The notes beneath the pieces were generated by a model. The model did not search any database, was not told where the DNA came from, and worked only from the letters and a program-made list of their open reading frames with translations. A stretch of DNA of 47,639 bases from Nanobdellota archaeon (GTDB lineage Archaea > Nanobdellota > Nanobdellia > Parvarchaeales > Parvarchaeaceae). This document shows, in pieces, positions 8,894 through 18,279 of the stretch. The first letter of the stretch is position 1, and each line of letters begins with the position of its first letter. The position numbers were made by a program, and so were the translations under genes. The stretch spans positions 1 to 47,639 of the forward strand of contig JAKAAG010000006.1 in assembly GCA_021797085.1 (NCBI GenBank). Reading direction: 5' to 3'.

Positions 8894-9532
8894 TTACAGA
8901 TCAAGGTAACTTATAATTTTTATCTCGGGTCTTTGTTTTATCTTCTTGTTTATTAGATTCACTTTTAATATGTCCTGCTCTCTGTCCTTGTTAAGTGAAG
9001 ATTTAGATTCGGGGTCAAACATACCGGGATGCACTATTATTTCATAGCTTTTCCCTTCCTGCATATCATCAATATAGGAATAGATTTCTTCTATGCTGTG
9101 GTTTGTTGCGAAGAATGCTTTCTCACTTGTGTGTTTTCCTGTTTCATTTAGACCTAGGTTTCTTACGGGCACAGCCTTTTCATCCCCAAACTTTATTATT
9201 TCCAAAGCGGCGTTCTCCATTAATCTGTATTTCGGCATGTGTATGTCAAAATGCGAAGGCTGGAAACCGAAAATATTAAAGAATAGTGAATACTGCTCTT
9301 CTATCTGTTTTCTTATGTCCTCGTTTTCATCTATTTCAAAATGAATCCCTATGCTTATTCCGTCTTTTCTAAGTATCCCAAGCTCTTCAATCTGGTATTT
9401 TTGCGTCGGGTCTACTCTTTTGACCATTACCGTTGTAGATTTTAATTTTCCTTCTCTTAGAAGCTTTATTATCTCAGTATTAAATATTTTAGAATGACCG
9501 AAATCGTCGGCATTCAATATAAGTTTTATCAT
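8894..9532 (-). CDS. ChbG/HpnK (YdjC-like) family carbohydrate deacetylase
   Basis: 'LILNADDFGHSKIFN', 'SIGIHFEID', 'PSHFDIHMPKY', 'YEIIVHPG', metal-binding motifs of the YdjC family. Confidence 0.85.
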   Translation of the reverse strand: MIKLILNADDFGHSKIFNTEIIKLLREGKLKSTTVMVKRVDPTQKYQIEELGILRKDGISIGIHFEIDENEDIRKQIEEQYSLFFNIFGFQPSHFDIHMPKYRLMENAALEIIKFGDEKAVPVRNLGLNETGKHTSEKAFFATNHSIEEIYSYIDDMQEGKSYEIIVHPGMFDPESKSSLNKDREQDILKVNLINKKIKQRPEIKIISYLDL

Positions 9533-9607
9533 ATAATTTATTTAAATTATTTATTTTTATTAAATTTCTCCTATAAATTTATAAATGATCAGGTTATTAT
9601 TAAATAA

Positions 9608-11494
9608 ATGGATTCAAGACTTTTTATCCTTTCATTATTGCTTGCTGCATTTTTAATGGTAGGCGCTGTGCATGCACAAGGTGTACAGAATGTAGTTGGT
9701 TCTACCAGCCTTTACATATTTGGAGTTACAAATTCTTCAAACGGCACATTGGTAGGTGTGCCTGCGCTTCTTAATCTTACAATAACAAATGGAACCGGCC
9801 AGGTTTTTTTGGGATCAACCCCCTTGACTCAGACAGACACGCAGGCACAGGCGGTACTGTCAGCAGAATTGGCTTGTCAGCTGCTTAATGTTAACTGTGA
9901 CAATTACAATTTCTATTATTACATTACTTCTTCTTCTGTTGAAGTTGGAGGGCCAAGCGCAGGATCAGCATTTACAATGGCGGCCATGTCAATATTATCC
10001 GGTAAACCTCTAAATAAAAACGTTGCAATGACAGGTACTGCCAATCCGGACGGCAGCGTTGGCATAGTGGGAGACGTTTCACAGAAATCTGAAGCTGCCG
10101 CGAATCAGCATATAAAAACGTTTCTTTATCCCTCTACCGACACAATCTCATCAGCTGCACTTTCTTATGATGAAGCACATGGGGAAATTCCAATTCCTGT
10201 AAGCTCAGAATATCAGGCATTCCAGTACTTTACGGGATATAATATAACCCCAACCGTTGATTACAATATACAAACAAGTCTTTACCTTTCATTAATGAAG
10301 CAGACTTACTTGCAGTTTGATTCATATCAAAATAGCTTATATTCATCTTTGCCTAGTGTTAACGATAGCAACTCTTCCATACAGCTGCTTATAAATGAAG
10401 CGATGTCAGACATGTCAGCACAGAAAGCAGAGGCGGCCAATGGTAGTTATTATGTTGCAGCCAGCAGCATGATAACTTCTTCATCTGATCTGTTACAGGC
10501 AAAACTTCTTGAGAGCTTGCCTTCTTCAGGTCAAGACTCATTTGTAAATACTTTAATTTCCCAAGAAAATTCTACAATAAAAGGAATAGAGAACAACATA
10601 TCATCGAATTATGTTTCCAATTCCTCTACTTTAATACTAAAGTTCATAGCTTTTGACAGACTTATGCAGGCCAGGAATTATCTAAATGATTCAATTCAAA
10701 GCCTTTCTTCAGGAGACTTGCAAAATGCAATCTATTATTATTCGCTTGCGGCAGTAAAAGCCCAGACCGCGTACTTTTGGGTTTCAATACTTCCAAAGGG
10801 AAGTTCTAACTTTTCGCAGTCTCAGTATGAAGCATTGAGTAATTACTACCTTTACAAGGCATCTTCCTACAATGATTACGCAAGTTTACTCGGCGTAGAT
10901 TTGCCTCCGGAGGTATCTGAAATGCAGTCTTACTTGAGTTCTGCACAGTCAAGATATTACAGCGGTAATTACATTTCATCAATATTTGCATCCATAGAAT
11001 CAATAAGCTTAGCTCAGATGCTTATAGAAGAAAACAGCCTTATCAACATTTCAGTACTGTCACAAATAGGTAACCAAAGCGCAATTGCAACTCTTAATAC
11101 AATAAATTCCGCAGAAGCAAGCGGAATAACTCCTTTTTTGGGGATAAGCTATTACTATTTTGGAAACCAGTTCTACAACCCCTCAAATGTAAGCAATTCT
11201 GATTTTTCTGAGTACCTGCTTTTCGAAACAGAAGCAAGGGACTTTACGCAGCTTGGTATGCTTGTTTCAAATGCTAGCCTTATACCCCACACTCCTTCAC
11301 TTCAGCCAATACCTGTTTCAACTCCTGTAGCTCCTTTGTTGGAGGAGATAAGTTTTATAGTTCTAGGAATAGCAATAGGGGTAGTACTTGCAGGCATAGT
11401 CTTTGAATATAGGCTGTACTTAAAAACCCGCAAAAACAAGAGCAATGAGAGTGGTAAAAAGAAAGTAATCCACAAGAAAAGAAGCAGAAAGTAA
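9608..11494 (+). CDS. secreted, membrane-tethered Lon-like (S16) serine protease
   Basis: Signal peptide (MDSRLFILSLLLAAFLMVGAVHAQ), S16 Ser motif 'GGPSAGSAFTMAAMSIL', 'AMTGTANPDGSVGIVGDVSQKSEAA' (Ser/Lys dyad), C-terminal TM and basic tail. Confidence 0.85.
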   Translation: MDSRLFILSLLLAAFLMVGAVHAQGVQNVVGSTSLYIFGVTNSSNGTLVGVPALLNLTITNGTGQVFLGSTPLTQTDTQAQAVLSAELACQLLNVNCDNYNFYYYITSSSVEVGGPSAGSAFTMAAMSILSGKPLNKNVAMTGTANPDGSVGIVGDVSQKSEAAANQHIKTFLYPSTDTISSAALSYDEAHGEIPIPVSSEYQAFQYFTGYNITPTVDYNIQTSLYLSLMKQTYLQFDSYQNSLYSSLPSVNDSNSSIQLLINEAMSDMSAQKAEAANGSYYVAASSMITSSSDLLQAKLLESLPSSGQDSFVNTLISQENSTIKGIENNISSNYVSNSSTLILKFIAFDRLMQARNYLNDSIQSLSSGDLQNAIYYYSLAAVKAQTAYFWVSILPKGSSNFSQSQYEALSNYYLYKASSYNDYASLLGVDLPPEVSEMQSYLSSAQSRYYSGNYISSIFASIESISLAQMLIEENSLINISVLSQIGNQSAIATLNTINSAEASGITPFLGISYYYFGNQFYNPSNVSNSDFSEYLLFETEARDFTQLGMLVSNASLIPHTPSLQPIPVSTPVAPLLEEISFIVLGIAIGVVLAGIVFEYRLYLKTRKNKSNESGKKKVIHKKRSRK

Positions 11495-11525
11495 TTAATT
11501 TAAGCCACTAACTTTATTTCATTAG

Positions 11526-12992
11526 ATGGATACAAAAGAAGAAAGAGACGACGAGCTTTTAAGGATAGCACTTTCTAGAGGGATATTTTTCCATTCTTCG
11601 GAAGTGTTCAGCGATAACATAGCCGGATTTTGGGACTATGGCCCGATAGGCGTAAGAATACTCAACAATTTGTTAGAACAGTGGAGACAGACTCTTTATT
11701 CAATGAATGGCTTTGAAATTTCAGGCAGCGTTGTTCTTCCAAAGATAGTGTTACAGGCCTCCGGGCATGAAGCCAACTTTTTTGACATGGAGATAAAGTG
11801 CAGCAAGTGCGGGACTGTTTATAGAGTTGACAAGCTTTTAGAGGAAAAAGACAGCAGCAAAAACTTTGAGGGTTTAACGGAAGATGAATATCTGAAGTAC
11901 ATAAAGGAATATTCCATAAAGTGCAGCAAGTGTGGCGGAGAATTGGACGGAATAAAAAAATTCGGAACAATGTTTCCTTTGAAGGTGGGCGAAGATATTC
12001 CAGCTTATCTTAGGCCCGAAGCTTGTCAGTCAATATTTCTTGATTTTAAAAGAGTCTTTGAGGCTTACGGCAAAAAGCTTCCAATGGCAATAGCACAAGT
12101 TGGCAAAGCATTCAGAAATGAGATATCCCCAAGAAACAATCTTTTGAGGCAGAGAGAATTTTATCAGAATGATATAGAAATCTTCTTTGTAGAAGATAAT
12201 TTCAAGCTTGATAAAGACTTCAAAATAAACGTTTATGACAAAGAGGATAGTGGACTGGGCGAAATAGCAATTAGCGATGCACTTTTAAAGGGAGTAATAA
12301 AAAGCAGTGTAACTGCATATGGAATAGCAAAAGTCCATGAATTTTTGCTAAGAGTAGGATTCAGAAACGAAGATATAAGGTACAGAAAACTTTATGAGGA
12401 CAAGGCATTTTACTCAAAGGAATCTTTTGACGTTGAAATAAGAAAACAAGAGCAATGGATAGAGCTGGTTGCATGCAATAACCGCGGAGAGCATGACCTC
12501 TCGGCATACGAAGAGTACGGTGCGAAGGGTTTGAGAATAGAAGGAAAGATACCGCAGATATTTGAGATGTCCATGGGAACTGACAGGCTGTTTTATCTTC
12601 TTTTGTTCTCTTCATTTAGGAAAGATGAGCAAAGAGCTTGGCTTTCTATGAATAGTTCTATATCCCCTTTTAAGGCTGCAATATTCCCTTTGGTATCAAA
12701 GGATAATCTAGATGTCAAAGCAAATTCTCTTTTCAATAGTTCAAGGTACCGGAATGATATATTGTACAGTGAAAATGGAAGCATAGGAAAAAGGTACAGA
12801 AGGGCGGAAGAAGTCGGAATAAAGCTAGCCTTTACAGTTGATTATGATACTATGAAAGACAATACGATAACTGTAAGGGAAAGCGATTCGATGAAACAGT
12901 TCAGGATAAATGCAGATAATCTAGATCTTGTTATTTTGGATTCAGCTTCAACTGATTTTGAGGAACTTAGGAAAAAGTATGAATATCATTGA
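11526..12992 (+). CDS. glyS: glycyl-tRNA synthetase (class II, archaeal/eukaryal type)
   Basis: 'RGIFFHSSEVFSDNIAGFWDYGPIGVRILNNL', 'YLRPEACQSIFLDFKRV', 'AQVGKAFRNEISPRNNLLRQREFYQNDIEIFF'. Confidence 0.95.
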   Translation: MDTKEERDDELLRIALSRGIFFHSSEVFSDNIAGFWDYGPIGVRILNNLLEQWRQTLYSMNGFEISGSVVLPKIVLQASGHEANFFDMEIKCSKCGTVYRVDKLLEEKDSSKNFEGLTEDEYLKYIKEYSIKCSKCGGELDGIKKFGTMFPLKVGEDIPAYLRPEACQSIFLDFKRVFEAYGKKLPMAIAQVGKAFRNEISPRNNLLRQREFYQNDIEIFFVEDNFKLDKDFKINVYDKEDSGLGEIAISDALLKGVIKSSVTAYGIAKVHEFLLRVGFRNEDIRYRKLYEDKAFYSKESFDVEIRKQEQWIELVACNNRGEHDLSAYEEYGAKGLRIEGKIPQIFEMSMGTDRLFYLLLFSSFRKDEQRAWLSMNSSISPFKAAIFPLVSKDNLDVKANSLFNSSRYRNDILYSENGSIGKRYRRAEEVGIKLAFTVDYDTMKDNTITVRESDSMKQFRINADNLDLVILDSASTDFEELRKKYEYH

Positions 12993-13837
12993 TATCTCCA
13001 TTTATTAATAGTTTCACCTATGTTGTCTATTAAGTGCATTACCGAAAATGATTCTCTTTCTTTTTTCGCAACCGTTCTTCCAGTATAACCATTTATAAAA
13101 GCTGCAGCTGCAGCTGCCTCTACTAAATTGTTATTCTGGCACATCATTGCTGCAGTTATCCCTGCTAATGAATCCCCTGTCCCGCCTTTTGTCATATACA
13201 CCGAATTGTTCTTGTTAATGAATGTGTTTTCACCGTTTGATATTACGTCTACATGACCCTTCAATATTATAGTCGTGTTGAATTCTCTTGCTTTCTCGTA
13301 AACTTGCTTTATTCTCTTTTCCAAGTCTTTGGAAGGGTCTTCCTTGAAAAGTATTTTGAATTCGTTTGAATTCGGCGTTATAACTATATTCTTTGCAAGC
13401 TGGTTAGCATCAGCCACCTTTATCGCATCCGCATCTAATACTATTTTCATGCTTATCTCTTTTAGAATCTTGTTTACAAGAATAGTTTGCTCATACCCTG
13501 TTTTTATCCCATTTCCCAAGACCATTACATTGTATTTCTCTGACTCTTCCTTTATAATATGAAAAGCGCTTGAATTTAGTTCCACTCCATTAATCGCTTC
13601 AGTTATTATCTCTGGAGAGAATCCCGCACATGTGTCTGCTGCTCTTCTTGGCGCAATTATCTTTGTTAGGTCAGCTCCAGCCCTTAATGCAGAAAGGGCG
13701 ACTATTGCGGGTGAGCCAGTATATTCCTCAGATCCACCAACTACTAAAACTTTGCCAAAGTTGCCCTTATGTGACCAGTTATCCCTCTTTTTATATACTG
13801 TTTTTATGATTTTTTGATTTAATGTTGTGTAAATCAT
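12986..13837 (-). CDS. nnrD: ADP/ATP-dependent NAD(P)H-hydrate dehydratase
   Basis: 'GNFGKVLVVGGSEEYTGSPAIVALSALRAGADLTKI', 'VLDADAIKV', 'TPNSNEFKILF', 'TKGGTGDSLAGITAAMM'. Confidence 0.88.
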   Translation of the reverse strand: MIYTTLNQKIIKTVYKKRDNWSHKGNFGKVLVVGGSEEYTGSPAIVALSALRAGADLTKIIAPRRAADTCAGFSPEIITEAINGVELNSSAFHIIKEESEKYNVMVLGNGIKTGYEQTILVNKILKEISMKIVLDADAIKVADANQLAKNIVITPNSNEFKILFKEDPSKDLEKRIKQVYEKAREFNTTIILKGHVDVISNGENTFINKNNSVYMTKGGTGDSLAGITAAMMCQNNNLVEAAAAAAFINGYTGRTVAKKERESFSVMHLIDNIGETINKWRYQ

Positions 13838-14826
13838 AAGTTAAGAGAGGAGCTGTGCCCTCCAAAAAGGGATGCATTTGGAGAAATGTACTTTTTTATG
13901 TTGTTTATTGCTATGTATGCTTCCGCACCGCCGACTGCTATAAGGGCAAACTTAGGTTCATCAGTTACGTTTGCTATATCACCAGCAGCATAAACGCCGT
14001 CAATGCTGGTTTTGTAGTTGTGGTCCACCTTTATGTATCTGTTAGTTGTCTCTATTGGAAGGGATTTGAAGACAGAGGGATTAACTTTGTAGCCTATTGC
14101 AACCACTACAGCATCAACCTCAAGTGTTTTGCTTGTTTTATTTGTGTTATCAAAAAGTTCTATGCTTTTCACAGTGTTTCCATCGCCGTTGATACTTTTA
14201 ACATCAGTATTCATTATTATCTCGGCTTTACTGTCTCTTTTTACTGCATCAACGCTAGATTCGGCTGCTTTAAAAGTGTTGTTGTGCTGTATTATGTAGC
14301 TCTTCTTGCAAACTGGAGAAATCTGCATCTGGTAATCAAAAGCCGAATCCCCACCGCCGATAACCGCAACTGTTTTGTCCTTGAAGTCCTTTACGGACTT
14401 TACTGCGTAGTACAGGCCTTTTCCTTCATATTGCTCTTCTCCATTTATACCTAACTTATTTGGGTGGAAATCTCCTACTCCCCCGCATATAAGGACTGCT
14501 TTGCTGGTGTATTTTTTCTGACCGTTAACTTCTATTGTGAATCTATCATTTTCAGGTATTATATCTGTTACCTTTGAATTGAATTCAATCCTTCTTTTGA
14601 AAAGCATGCTCTGCTCGTACATTTTATCTGACAGTTCTATGGCCTTCATCTTCGGAACAGCTTGCACGTCGTACACCATCTTTTCAGGATAAAGTTCCAG
14701 CATCTGCCCACCATGTGTGTCCAAGCTTTCAAGGGTTATGCTGTTTATCTCTCTAAGGCCTGCACAAAAAGTTGCAAACATTCCTGTCGGTCCTGCTCCT
14801 ATTATTATAAGGTCAGTATCTTCCAT
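13834..14826 (-). CDS. ferredoxin--NADP+ reductase-like (TrxR-fold) flavoprotein
   Basis: 'DLIIIGAGPTGMFATFCAGLREI', 'AVIGGGDSAFDYQMQI', 'GVYAAGDIANV'; no redox CxxC at the TrxR position, FNR type 2-like. Confidence 0.8.
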   Translation of the reverse strand: MEDTDLIIIGAGPTGMFATFCAGLREINSITLESLDTHGGQMLELYPEKMVYDVQAVPKMKAIELSDKMYEQSMLFKRRIEFNSKVTDIIPENDRFTIEVNGQKKYTSKAVLICGGVGDFHPNKLGINGEEQYEGKGLYYAVKSVKDFKDKTVAVIGGGDSAFDYQMQISPVCKKSYIIQHNNTFKAAESSVDAVKRDSKAEIIMNTDVKSINGDGNTVKSIELFDNTNKTSKTLEVDAVVVAIGYKVNPSVFKSLPIETTNRYIKVDHNYKTSIDGVYAAGDIANVTDEPKFALIAVGGAEAYIAINNIKKYISPNASLFGGHSSSLNL

Positions 14827-14833
14827 GGGCTTA

Positions 14834-15076
14834 TTAACTGTACTCTCTCCAAGTATAACCGCAGTTTACGCACTTATAGAACCTAGTTGGCGGTTCATCT
14901 GAGCTTCTTGTCTGCTCGGTCCAAGATATTATCTTTTTCTGGCCGCATTTAGGGCATTCTGTGTTTGTTTCAAACTCCATCTGGGACATGTTCTCTTCTT
15001 CCGATGGGGCCTCTTCCACAGTCTTTTTCTTGAGCTTTTTCGTCTTTCCTTTTAGTTCCATGTCTTCTTCTTTCAT
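14834..15076 (-). CDS. tfs: transcription elongation/cleavage factor TFS-like (C-terminal zinc ribbon only)
   Basis: 'CPKCGQKKIISWTEQTRSSDEPPTRFYKCVNCGYTWREY', the TFIIS C-ribbon with DE hairpin. Confidence 0.85.
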   Translation of the reverse strand: MKEEDMELKGKTKKLKKKTVEEAPSEEENMSQMEFETNTECPKCGQKKIISWTEQTRSSDEPPTRFYKCVNCGYTWREYS

Positions 15077-15172
15077 TTTATAGTATAGTAATTTGCAATT
15101 CTTAAATCTTGCTTTTCATTTAAAAACCTTTCTAAAAACTAAATTTATAACTCATAAAAGTTATATTAAAAT

Positions 15173-17479
15173 ATGAAAATAAGTCATCTGGCAGTTATTT
15201 TGCTCTTATTATCCATGCTTTCAATATCATTGGCTCATGCACAGCCGGGGATACCTCCCCCATCTACATCTACTTCAAGCGCATCATTTCTTTCGGGGCT
15301 ATCTTCTGGAAATTCCTACATTTATGCAGGATTCTTTGCAATAGTGATGTTTATAATATTCGCGATAGCGTTGGATAGGACACAGCTTTCTAGCGGGAGA
15401 ATTGCAATTTCCTTCATCTTTGCACTTGTAACCTTCTTTCTTCTTTATAGTGATAATACTTTGCTGCATTTCTTCCTAAACACCTTTATAGTTCTGGCAT
15501 TTATAGCATTGATATTGGGGATGCTTGCCGCAGTTAAGTCTCCTAGGTCTATAAGGTTGATTGGCCTGGTTGTTGCGCTTTTTCTTATTATAATCTTATT
15601 TGAAAATGACACAGGTCTTACCAATTCTGTAAACTCCATACTGCATATTAACATACTTAGTATACTCCCGCTTGTATTTGGAATAATTACAGTAGCCGTC
15701 TTCATAATTCTGCTCCTAAGAGGAGTAAAAACTCACAGCAATATGGTTTTAAGGGCCATCCTGCTTTTCATAGTCTTTCTCTTGATTGCATTGCTAATAC
15801 CTGGGTTTGCAGGCTTCCTTTTCAGTCCAATAGTTTTGCTTCCATTGTTTGTTGCCATACTGCTAGTGATATTTTTGGTTAGAAGGGCAAGCATACATGG
15901 CCCGAAGCGCTCAAAAGAGGATAAACAAGCAGAAAAAGAGGCAAAGGTGCAGCAGAAAGCGCTTTCTTCAATAGGAAAAAGAAAGCAGGCAAATTCTTCT
16001 ACTCTTCAAGAGTATAGGGATCTGTTGAAAAAGGGAAACCTTACTCCACAAGAGCAGTTGAGGATGGCCGAGCTAAAAAACAAACTGGCAAATGAAGCCT
16101 GGAAGAACGTTGCAGATAGGACAAAGCTTACGCAGGTTCAATACTCTAAGAAACAACTTTCAAATAATAGGGATTTGCAGAAACTAACCGGCTTTTTCTC
16201 AAGAGATCAGGCTTTAAAGAATTTAAAATCAAATGCCCAAAGTAATTACAAGCTGTCCTGGTCGCAAAAAAGAGCATTGAAGAAAGAGCAGAAAGACCTT
16301 AACAAGAAAAATACCTTTATAAGCAACACTGGAAATAACCAGGCCGGAGATCTTTTTGATTTAGCAAACGCAGCAAACCAAGGTGCGCTAGGTAAAGTGC
16401 CTTCAAAAAGAGAAGCAAAGAAAATGTATGAGCGTAGGCTTAAAAACGAGGGCACTATTAAAAGGTCATTTTTTGAGAGAAGAAAGGAAGCAAAAGAGCT
16501 GCAAAAATCCAGGGAAGAAGCAGCAAAGAACAATGAACTTTTCCAGATGGCAAACGCAGTAAACAAAGGTGGTTTGGGTATACCTCCCACCCAAGGTTTA
16601 GCAAAGAGGATGTTCAGAAGAAGAACATCAAAAGAAAGCAGACAACAGGAAGTTTTGGATTTGCTTAAGCAGCGTAATTCTTACTTAGATCCCAATCTTA
16701 ATTTATCGGATTCTACGAGATCAAAGCGCGTCAAGGAAATAGATAAAAAACTTAAGAAGATATCAGATAAAATAGATCCAAATTCTATAGTTCCAAAATC
16801 CCCTGAGCAGATAAGGCAGGAAAATCTTAGAAATCAACAGGCACAGGAAAGAAGACAAGAAATGAGCCAGGATCAAATGCTTGGAGAAGCACAATTGGAA
16901 GCCGCAAGGAGACATGCAGAACAAGAAAGACAAGAGAAGGAAAAAGAAGCTGCTTTAAAACAAGCCAGAAACCCTACAGATGAGATTGGAGAGCAGATTG
17001 ATGACTTTAATGAATTCCTTAAAAAGCAATATCCTAAAGCTCCTCCTGAAAAGGAAGTTAGGAATCCTACAGATGAGATTGGAGAGCAGATTGATGACTT
17101 TAATGAATTCCTTAAAAAGCAATATCCTAAAGCTCCTCCTGAAAAGGAAGTTAAGAATCTTACACAAGAGAATGACCTCCTTAAAAAACAGTCTCCAGAA
17201 AACACCCCTACTACTTCTGTTGGGCCCAACAGTGCATTTGACAAGAGATTGAAACCTCCTTTATGGTTCTCCCATAAATCTCCAGTGGATGAAAACGGAA
17301 AATTGGATGTGCAAATGCAGAACCAAATAGAAGTAAATGGTTTAATGGACAGGCGTGAAAATTTGGTTGGCTTAATAAACTCTGGCAAACTATCTGGAAG
17401 ACAGCTTAAGGACGCACAAAATGAATTAAATAGGATTGATTACCGGCTGAAAAAATACGGCAGGGACATACATAGATAA
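15173..17479 (+). CDS. multi-pass membrane protein with long charged coiled-coil-like tail and internal repeats
   Basis: Signal peptide, about 8 hydrophobic segments, then Lys/Gln/Glu-rich tail with an almost identical 31-aa tandem repeat. Confidence 0.8.
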   Translation: MKISHLAVILLLLSMLSISLAHAQPGIPPPSTSTSSASFLSGLSSGNSYIYAGFFAIVMFIIFAIALDRTQLSSGRIAISFIFALVTFFLLYSDNTLLHFFLNTFIVLAFIALILGMLAAVKSPRSIRLIGLVVALFLIIILFENDTGLTNSVNSILHINILSILPLVFGIITVAVFIILLLRGVKTHSNMVLRAILLFIVFLLIALLIPGFAGFLFSPIVLLPLFVAILLVIFLVRRASIHGPKRSKEDKQAEKEAKVQQKALSSIGKRKQANSSTLQEYRDLLKKGNLTPQEQLRMAELKNKLANEAWKNVADRTKLTQVQYSKKQLSNNRDLQKLTGFFSRDQALKNLKSNAQSNYKLSWSQKRALKKEQKDLNKKNTFISNTGNNQAGDLFDLANAANQGALGKVPSKREAKKMYERRLKNEGTIKRSFFERRKEAKELQKSREEAAKNNELFQMANAVNKGGLGIPPTQGLAKRMFRRRTSKESRQQEVLDLLKQRNSYLDPNLNLSDSTRSKRVKEIDKKLKKISDKIDPNSIVPKSPEQIRQENLRNQQAQERRQEMSQDQMLGEAQLEAARRHAEQERQEKEKEAALKQARNPTDEIGEQIDDFNEFLKKQYPKAPPEKEVRNPTDEIGEQIDDFNEFLKKQYPKAPPEKEVKNLTQENDLLKKQSPENTPTTSVGPNSAFDKRLKPPLWFSHKSPVDENGKLDVQMQNQIEVNGLMDRRENLVGLINSGKLSGRQLKDAQNELNRIDYRLKKYGRDIHR
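16967..17152 (+). repeat. two tandem 93-bp coding repeats
   Basis: RNPTDEIGEQIDDFNEFLKKQYPKAPPEKEV twice (16967-17059, 17060-17152); nucleotide differences seen only in the first codons (aga aac / agg aat). Confidence 0.95.
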
Positions 17480-17538
17480 AATAGCAATATTTATTTATCC
17501 TATGTTTTTATTCTTAGATTGTATTTATGCTTTGTTAA

Positions 17539-17611
17539 GGGCTCGTGGCGCAATTGGCAACGCGCTCCCATGGCATGGGAGAGACTACGGGTTCAAATCC
17601 CGTCGAGTCCA
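17539..17611 (+). tRNA. tRNA-Ala (anticodon GGC)
   Basis: Acceptor GGGCTCG/CGAGTCC with G3-U70; D-loop AATTGGCAA; anticodon arm CTCCC-ATGGCAT-GGGAG; T arm ACGGG-TTCAAAT-CCCGT; discriminator A; no encoded CCA. Confidence 0.95.
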
Positions 17612-17643
17612 CTGACTTTTTAAATCGGCCGATAAATTAAATT

Positions 17644-18174
17644 TTAAGCTTCCGCTTCTGATCTATTATCCTTTCGTGTTCTTCCAAAGTAATTTTTTAG
17701 CATCATGAAGAAAATGGGAACTTGGTAGAAATAGAATATTGAGTTCCATATTCCACCGTAATAATTTCCAAGGGGGTGTGTACCAACCGTGGTGTAATAA
17801 AGTACTGCATTTATTGCGCTCCCAATTTCATACATAAATGCATATTTTGCCGTTTTTACTCTGTTCTTAGCAGTTGCGGTAAGCCCTGCAATTGTTAATC
17901 CTTCTTGGACAAGTGCTATATTGTACCATTCGTGCCCACCAACTATGAAATAAGTATACAGAAAAGGAAGGATTACCTTCGTATTGTAAGCAAAATCCTT
18001 GCTCCAGTTTGCAACGCCAATAGACAATGCACCAAGAGAAGCGATATAAGGTCTAAAATAGCTAATCTTTTCATGATAAAGTTCCTTGAATTTAGTTAAA
18101 AGCCCTGTTTTTTTGGGTGTTGGGTTATACCCCAGCAACTTTTCCAAGTCTTCAGTCATTGTTAATTTAGGCAA
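17644..18174 (-). CDS. membrane protein, unknown function
   Basis: 176-aa ORF with several hydrophobic segments. Confidence 0.6.
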   Translation of the reverse strand: MPKLTMTEDLEKLLGYNPTPKKTGLLTKFKELYHEKISYFRPYIASLGALSIGVANWSKDFAYNTKVILPFLYTYFIVGGHEWYNIALVQEGLTIAGLTATAKNRVKTAKYAFMYEIGSAINAVLYYTTVGTHPLGNYYGGIWNSIFYFYQVPIFFMMLKNYFGRTRKDNRSEAEA

Positions 18175-18279
18175 ATATCCTTTTTATATCTTAGTAAATT
18201 TCTATAACCTTCGAATGTTTTTGTATTCTAGTTCAAGTATTAAATCACTTCTTACTGCCTTTTATAATGCAAAATGAAA

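Noticed and set aside
13855-14454. 199-aa plus-strand ORF, Cys/Tyr/Phe-rich
   Set aside because: Antisense to the flavoprotein; no start context or domain.
16967-17152. Direct repeats considered as a possible CRISPR-like array
   Set aside because: Only two 93-bp units, no spacers, in frame within a long CDS; protein-level tandem duplication explains it.
16873-17388. 171-aa minus-strand ORF (and 16246-16590, 16955-17167)
   Set aside because: Antisense to a strongly supported membrane-protein CDS; Ser/Phe/Leu composition is typical of the reverse complement of Lys/Glu-rich coding DNA.
17565-17583. CAT in 'ctcccatggcatgggag' read as a Met anticodon
   Set aside because: Proper 5-bp stem CTCCC/GGGAG with a 7-nt loop ATGGCAT gives anticodon GGC; G3-U70 supports tRNA-Ala.
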